Assembly (NCBI GenBank): GCA_035610365.1
Contig: CM069438.1
Location: forward strand, 47,612,837-47,676,836
DNA length: 64,000 nucleotides
Source of the DNA: Aquatica leii
Taxonomy: Eukaryota > Arthropoda > Insecta > Coleoptera > Lampyridae
Direction of reading: 5' to 3'
In this document: positions 56,601 to 64,000 of the stretch, piece after piece
Layout of the letters: each line of letters opens with the position of its first letter
Position numbering within the stretch: position 1 is the stretch's first letter
The notes under the pieces: generated by a model
What the model was told of the DNA's origin: nothing
Database searches by the model: none
Seen by the model: the letters and a program-made list of their open reading frames with translations, nothing else
Made by a program: the position numbers and the translations under genes

Positions 56601-59600
56601 TGTTTAGTAAAAATAGTCTTCTCTGAGTTTTTTTTTAAATATTTTGAAGTTCACTTAAACTAGTGTTATTATTATTATGGCGAAAACTGTAAACTATGGT
56701 TTAAAATGCTTGCAAGCCCAAGAAACTGTAAATCTTATAACTATAGTTAAAAATGCTTTTAAGTTACAGAAACTGTAAAATCTTATTTCATATACAAATA
56801 TAGACTACAATGAATTAATTCTAAATTTGTTGATTATAAGTTTAGTTGTTGCAATTATTGTCAACATTATATTTTTAAACTATAGTTCAAAATCCTTTCA
56901 AATTGCAACAGTTGTAATTGTGCAATTTATTTAGCAACAAATAGTCTTTTATAAATTTATTTCTAATTTTTTGATATTGATGTAAGCTAGTGTTGTATTA
57001 ATTATAGTTAATAAATGATTTGAAAGTAGTAAACTATAGTTCAAAATGCTTTTAAACTACAGAAGTTGTAATTTTTATTATTTTAATTATATCTAACATA
57101 GTGTTCAATTATTTGATTCATAATTTTTGAATACAAAATATGGTGGCGTTAAAATAATTATTGTCAATAGTTTATTCCGAAAGTGTAAACTATAGTTCAA
57201 AATGCTTTTAAGCTACAGAATCTATAAATCTTATTTTATGAACAAAAATTGACTATATCGTTATGAAATAATTAAAAAAATTGTTGAATATGAGTTTAGG
57301 TGCAACTATTGTCAATGTTTTATTTTTAAACTATAAACTATAGTTTGAAATACTTTCAAGTTGCAACTGCTGTAAATGCTATTTTTTTAGTAGACTTAGT
57401 GTTCCATGAATTTGTTTCTAATTTCTTGAAGATGACAAGGTAGTGTTGCAATTATTATAGTCAATAAATTATTTAGAAACTAAACTATAGTTAAAAATGC
57501 TTTTAAACAACAGAAGTTGTAAATGTCATTTTTTTAATTTAGCAATAATTTGATTCCTCATTTTTTAATATGAATTCAGCTGGTATTGAAATTGTTATTG
57601 TCAATAGTTTATTCCCAAACTATATACTATAGTTCAAAATGCTTTCAAGCTACAGAAACGATAAATCTTATTTTATAAACTAATGTAATCTTTAATGAAT
57701 TAATTCTATTTTCTTTAATATGTGTTTAAGTGTTGCAGTTATTATAGTTCATGCTTTATTTTTAAACTGTAAACTATAGTTTAATATAATGTCAAACTGC
57801 AACAGCTGCAAATCCTGTTTTTTAGCAAAAACAGATTTTCATTATTTTATTTCTAATTTTTGGAAGTTGGGTTGAGATAGTTTTATATGTATTATGGTCA
57901 ATAAATTATTTGAAAACGGTAAACTATAGTTCAAAATGCTTTTAAACTACAGAAGTTCAAAATTCTTTTTTTTTTGTTTAGCAAAGATAGTGTTCTTCAT
58001 TTTTGAATAAAAATTAAGCTGTAGCTGAAATTATTATTGCCAATAGTTTATTTACAAAGTATACTCTATAGTTCAAAATGCTTTTGAGTTGGAGTATAAA
58101 ATTGTTATTGTCAATAATTTATTTTTAAACTACAGTTTAAAATACTTTCAAACCGCAACAGGTGTACATCCTATTTGTTTAGTAAAAATAGTCTTCTCTA
58201 AGTTTTTTTTAATTTTTTGAAGTTCGTTTAAGCTAGTATTATTATTATTATTATGGCGAAAGCTGTAAACTGTGGTTTAAAAGGCTTGCAAGCCCAAGAA
58301 ACTGTAAATCTGATAACTATAGTTAAAAATGCTTTCAAGTTACAGAAACTGTAAAATCTTATTTCATATACAAATAGAGACTACACTGAATTAATTCTAA
58401 ATTTGTTGATTATAAGTTTAGGTGTTGCAATTATTGTGAACATTTTATTTTCAAACTATAGTTCAAAATCCTTTCAAATTGCAATAGTTGTAATTGTGCA
58501 ATTTATTTATTTATAAATTTATTTCTAATTTTTTGAAATTGATGAAAGCTAGTGTTGTATTAATTATGGTTAATAAATGATTTAAAAATAGTAAACTATA
58601 GTCGAAAATGCTGTTAAACTACAGAAATTGTAATTTTTATTATTTTAATTCTATCCAACTTAGTGTTGAACTATTTAATTCCTAATTTTTAAATACAAAA
58701 TATGGTGGCGTTAAAAAAATCATTGTCAATACTTTATTCCGAAAGTGTAAACTATAGTTCAAAACGCTTTCAAGCTACAGAATCAAAACAAATATAGACT
58801 ATATTGTTATGAAATGATTTAAAAAAATTGCTGAATATGAATTTAGCTGCAACTATTGTCAATGTTTTATTTTTAAACTATAAACTGTAGTATGAAATAC
58901 TTTCAAGTTGCAACTGCTGTAAATGGTATTTTTTTAGTAGATTTAGTGTTCCATGAATTTGTTTCTAATTTTTTGAAGATGACAAGGTAGTGTTGCAATT
59001 ATTATAGCCATTAAATTATTTAAAAACTAAACTATAGTTAAAAATGCTTTTAAACTACAGAGGTTATAAATGTCATGTTTTTAATTTAGCAATAATTTGA
59101 TTCTTCATTTTTTAATATGAACTCAGTTGGTATTGAAATTGTTATTGTCACTAGTTTATTCTCAAACTATATACTATAGTTCAAAATGCTTTCAAGCTAC
59201 AGAAACGATAAATCTTATGTTATAAACTAATGTAATCTTTAATGAATTAATTCTTTTTTTTTGAATATGAGTTTAAGTGTTGCAGTTATTATTGTTCGTG
59301 CTTTATTTTTAAACTGTAAACTATAGTTTAATATAATTTCAAACTGCAACAGCTGCAAATCCTGTTTTTTAGCAAAAACAGATTTTCATTATTTTATTTC
59401 TAATTTTTGAAAGTTGGGTTGAGATCGTTTTATGTGTATTATGGCCAATAAATTATTTGAAAACGGTAAACTATAGTTCAAAATGCTTTTAAACTACAGA
59501 AGTTGTGAATTCCTTTTTTTTAGCAAACATAGTGTTTTTCATTTTTGAATAAAAATTAAGCTGTGATTGAAACTATTATTGCCAATAGTTTATTTACAAA

Positions 59601-62600
59601 CTATACTCTATAGTTCAAAATGCTTTTGAGTTGGAGTATGAAATTGTTTTTGTCAATAATTTATTTCTAAACTACAGTTTAAAATACTTTCAAACCGCAA
59701 CAGCTGTACATCATATTTGTTTAGTAAAAATAGTATTCTCTGAGTGTTTTTTAAATTTTTTGAAGCTTATTTAAGCTAGTGTTATAATTATTTTGGCGAA
59801 AACTGTAAACTATGGTTTAAAATAGTGCTATTTTTTTAGTAGATTTAGTGTTCCATGAATTTGTTTCTAATTTTTTGAAGATGACAAGGTAGTGTTGCAA
59901 TTATTATAGCCATTAAATTATTTAAAAACTAAACTATAGTTAAAAATGCTTTTAAACTACAGAGGTTATAAATGTCATGTTTTTAATTTAGCAATAATTT
60001 GATTCCTCATTTTTTAATATGAATTCAGCTGGTGTTAAAATTGTTATTGTCAATAGTTTATTCCCAAACTATATACTATAGTTCAAAATGCTTTCAAGCT
60101 ATAGAAACGATAAATCTTATTTATATACTAATATAATCTTTAATGAATTAACTCTATTTTTTTTGAATATGAGATTAAGTGTTGCAGTTATTATAGTTCT
60201 GCTTTATTTTTAAACTGTAAACTATAGTTTAATATAGTTTTAAACTGCAAAAGCTGCAAATCCTGTTTTTTAGCAAAAACAAATTTTCCTTATTTTATTT
60301 CTAATTTTTGGAAGTTGAGTTGAGATAGTTTTAAATGTATTATGGTCCATAAATTATTTGAAAACGGTAAACTATAGTTCAAAATGCTTTTCAACTACAG
60401 AAGTTGTAAATTTCTTTTTTTTATTTAGCGAAGATAGAGTTATTCATATTTGAATAAAAATTAAGCTGTATTTAAAATTATTATTGTCAATAGATTATTT
60501 ACAAACTATACTCTATAGTTCAAAATGCTTTGGAGTTGGAGTTGAAATTGTTATTGTCAATAATTTATTTCTAAACTACAGTTTAAAATACTTTCAAACC
60601 GCAACAGCTGTACATCTTATTTATTTAGTAAAAATAGTCTTCACTGAATTTTTTTTTAATTTTTTGAAGTTCATTTAAGCTAGTGTTATAATTATTGTGG
60701 CGAAAACTGTAAACTATGGTTTAAAATAGTGTTCCATGAATTTGTTTCTAATTTCTTGAAGATGACAAAATAGTGTTGCAATTATTATAGCCAATAAATT
60801 ATTTAAAAATTAAACTATAGTTAAAAATGCGTTTAAACTACAGAAGTTGTAAATTCCTTTCTTTTATTTAACAAAAATAGTGTTCTTCAATTTTGAATAA
60901 AAATTAAGCTGTAGTTGAAATTATTATTGTCAATAGTTTATTTACAAACGATACTCTATAGTTCAAAATGCTTTTGAGTTAGAGTATGAAATTGTTATTG
61001 TCTATAATTTATTTCTAAACTACAGTTTAAAATAATTTCAAACCGCAACAGCTGTACATTCTATATGTTTAGTAAAAATAGTCTTCTCTGAGTTTTTTTT
61101 TAATTTTTTGAAGTTCATTTAAGCTAGTGTTATAATTGTTATGGCGAAAACTGTAAACTATGGTTTAAAATGCTTGCAAACCCAAGAAACTCTAAATCTT
61201 ATAACTATGGTTAAAAATGCTTTCAAGTTACAGAAACTGTAAAATCTTATTTCATATACAAATATAGACTACAATAAATTAATTCTAAATTTGTTGATTA
61301 TAAGTTTAGGTGTTGCAATTATTGTCAACATTTTATTATTAAACTATACTTCAAAATCCTTTCAAATTACAACAGTTGTAATTGTGCAATTTATTTAGCA
61401 AAAAATAGTATTTTATAAACTTATTTCTAATTTTTTGAAATTGATGTAAGCTAGTGTTGTATTAAGTATGGTTACTAAATGATTTGAAAATAGTAAACTA
61501 TAGTTCAAAATGCTTTTAAACTACAGCAGTTGTAATTTTTATTATTTTAATTCTATCTAACATTGTGTTCAATTATTTGATTCATAATTTTCGAATACAA
61601 AATATGGTGGCGTTTAAATAATTATTGTCAATAGTTGATTCCGAAAGTGTAAACTATAGCTCAAAATGCTTTAAACTACAGAATCTATAAATCTTATTTT
61701 ATGAACAAATATAAACTATATTGTTATGAAATAATTTAAAAATTTGTTGAACATGAGTTTAAGCGCAACTATTGTCAATGTTTTATTTTTAAACTATAAA
61801 CTATAGTTTGAAATACTTTCAAGTTGCAACTGCTGTAAATGCTATTTTTTTAGTAGATTTAGTGTTCCATGAATTTGTTTCTAATTTCTTGAAGATGACA
61901 AGTTAGTGTTGCAATTATTATTGCCAATAAATTATTTAAAAACTAAACTATAGTTAAAAATGTTTTTAAACTACAGAAGTTGTAAATGTCATTTTTTTAA
62001 TTTAGCAATAATTTGATTCCTAATTTTTCAATATGAATTTAGCTGGTATTGAAATTGTTATTGTCAATAGTTTATTCCCAAACTATATACTATAGTTCAA
62101 AATGCTGTTAAGCTACAGAAACGATAAATCTTATTTTATAAACTAATGTAATCTTTAAAGAATTAATTCTATTTTTTTTAATATGAGTTTAAGTGTTGCA
62201 GTTATTATAGTTCATGCTTTATTTTTAAACTGTAAAATATAGTTTAATATAATTTCAAACTGCAACAGCTGTAAATCCTGTTTTTTTAGCAAAAACAGAT
62301 TTTCATGATTTTATTTCTAATTTTTGGAAGTTGGGTTGAGATAGTTTTATATGTATTATGGTCAATCAATTATTTGAAAACGGTAAACTATAGTTCAAAA
62401 TGTTTTTAAACTATAAAAGTTGTAAATTCCTTTTTTTTTATTTAGCAAAGATAGTGTTCTTCATTTTTTAATAAAAATTAAGCTGTAGTTGAAATTATTA
62501 TTGTCAACAGTCTATTTACAAACTATACTTCTATAGTTCAAAATGCTTTTGAGTTGGAATATGAAATTGTTATTGTCAATAATTTATTTCTAAACTACAG

Positions 62601-64000
62601 TTTAAAATACTTTCAAACCGCAACAGCTGTACATCTTATTCGTTTAGTAAAAATAGCCTTCTCTGAGTTTTTTTTAAATTTTTTGAAGTTCATTTAAGCT
62701 AGTGTTATAATTATTATGGCGAAAACTGTAAACTATGGTTTAAAATGCTTGCAAGCCCAAGAAACTGTAAATCTTATAAGTATAGCTAAAAACGCTTTTT
62801 AGTTACAGAAACTGTAAAATCTTATTTCATATATAAATTTAGACTACAATGAATTAATTCCAAATTTGTTGATTATAAGTTTAGGTGTTGTAACTACTGT
62901 CAACATTATATTTTTAAACTATAGTTCAAAATCCTTTCAAATTGCAACAGTTGTAATTGTGCAATTTATTTAGCAAAAAATAGTCTTTTATAAATTTATT
63001 TTTTTGAAATTAATGTAAGATAGTGTTGTATTAGTTATGGATAAGATATGATTTGAAAATAGTAAACTATAGTTCAAAATGCTTTTAAACTACAGAAGTT
63101 GTAATTTTTATTATTTTAATTCCATCTAACATAGTGTTCAATTATTTGACTCATAATTTTTGAATACAAAATATGGTGGCGTTAAAATAATTATTTTCAG
63201 TAGTTGATTCCGAAATTGTAAACTATAGTTCAAAATGCTATTGAGCTACGAAATCTATAAATCTTATTTTATGAACAAATATAGACTATATTGTCATGAA
63301 ATCATTAAACAAATTGTTGAATATGAGTTTAGGTGCAACTATTGTCAATTTTTAAACTATAAACTATAGTTTAAAATACTTTCAAGTTGCAACTGCTGTA
63401 AATGCTATTTTTTTAGTAGATTTAGTGTTCCATGAATTTGTTTCTAATTTCTTGAAGATGACAAGGTAGTGTTGCAATTATTATAGCCAATAAATTATTT
63501 AAAAACTAAACTATAGCTAAAAATGCTTTTAAACTACAGAAGTTGTAAATGTCATTTTTTTAATTTAGCAATAATTTGATTCCTCATTTTTCAATATGAA
63601 CTCAGCTCGTATTGAAATTGTTATTGTCAATAGCTTATTCCCAAATTATATGCTATAGTTCAAAATGCTTTTAAAATACAGAACCGATAAATCTTATTTT
63701 ATAAACTAATGTAATCTTTAATGAATTAATTCTATTTTTTTTAATATGAGTTTAACTGTTGCAGTTATTATAGTTCATGCTTTATTTTTAAACTGTAAAC
63801 TATAGTTTAATATAATTTCAAACTGCAACAGCTGCAAATCCTGTTTTTTAGCAAAAACAGATTTTCGTAATTTTATTTCTAATTTTTGGAAGTTGGGTTG
63901 AGATAGTTTTATATGTATTATGGTCAATAAATTATTTGAAAACAGTAAAATATAGTTTAAAATGCTTTCAAACTACAGAAGTTGTAAATTCCTTTTTTTT
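53600..64000 (+). repeat. AT-rich degenerate tandem (satellite-like) array
   Basis: More than 10 kb of diverged related monomers, roughly 80-160 bp each. They share the core 'aaactatagttcaaaatgct' (containing the palindrome aaactatagttt or variants), followed by 'aaactacagaagttgtaaat', and separated by 'attattgtcaatagtttatt'. Several monomer types recur in a fixed order, giving a higher-order unit. One type (attcccaaactatatactat) recurs near 53631, 54751, 56035, 57611, 59158, 60060, 62074 and 63637, so spacings are about 0.9-2.0 kb and often near 1.55 kb. No open frame of interest. The array continues past the window end. Confidence 0.9.

Noticed and set aside
60484-60678. 64-aa open frame in the satellite
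   Set aside because: Chance opening in AT-rich tandem repeats; not kept in other monomers.
53600-64000. CRISPR-like or regularly spaced array
   Set aside because: Animal DNA; monomers are long and diverged with no uniform spacers, so it is a satellite.

Overview
This is animal, almost certainly insect, nuclear DNA. Three kinds of evidence support that: short spliced host genes with 44-47 bp introns, arthropod-type transposons (Penelope, Jockey, Ty3/Gypsy, hAT), and an Orthodenticle/Otx homeobox gene. A beetle is plausible but not proven. About nine tenths of the window is mobile-element or satellite sequence, much of it nested. Four spliced host genes stand out: a MIS12 kinetochore gene (13840-14607), an IMMP2 mitochondrial inner-membrane peptidase (25585-26140), an ITFG2/KICSTOR subunit gene (26164-27658) and an otd/Otx gene (minus strand, 49935-51667).

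Layout. 1-6674: three nearly identical Penelope-like elements; two are tandem on the minus strand and one is inverted. Only the middle one is open throughout, and each carries a hammerhead-ribozyme-like motif. 6760-15030: a segmental duplication of the MIS12 locus, split by a decayed RNase H-type LINE (8431-11500). In the first copy the MIS12 body is missing and a Gypsy fragment sits in its place. 15471-19165: a decayed Ty3/Gypsy element with recognisable LTRs and a MITE inside its 5' LTR. 19480-24720 (minus): a second Ty3/Gypsy family, copy A, interrupted by a hAT-type MITE with a perfect 8-bp target duplication. 25585-27658: IMMP2 and ITFG2, 23 bp apart. 27898-37651 (minus): copy B of the same Gypsy family, broken by a Jockey LINE and an A-rich LINE. 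37795-38275: copy C. 38276-42880: further Gypsy fragments with a 1.56-kb inverted-terminal element and a solo LTR that carries heat-shock-like motifs. 43272-48735: a hAT-type transposase gene broken by a Penelope-derived insert and a LINE. 48740-49500: another Gypsy fragment. 49935-51667: otd. From about 53600 to the end: a degenerate AT-rich satellite array.

The most unusual item is the minus-strand Gypsy family (copies A, B, C). After the integrase, its pol reading frame continues into a macro domain resembling the ADP-ribosyl-glutamate hydrolase TARG1/OARD1. A CCCH zinc finger follows. The arrangement recurs in three separate, diverged copies, so it belongs to the element and is not a chance neighbour. 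The Lys and Asp equivalent to the TARG1 catalytic pair are retained in A and B. All copies here are broken, so the architecture is read from remains.

Limits: no database or alignment tool was used. Family assignments rest on recognised motifs and remembered family features. Element boundaries without a stated target duplication are approximate.
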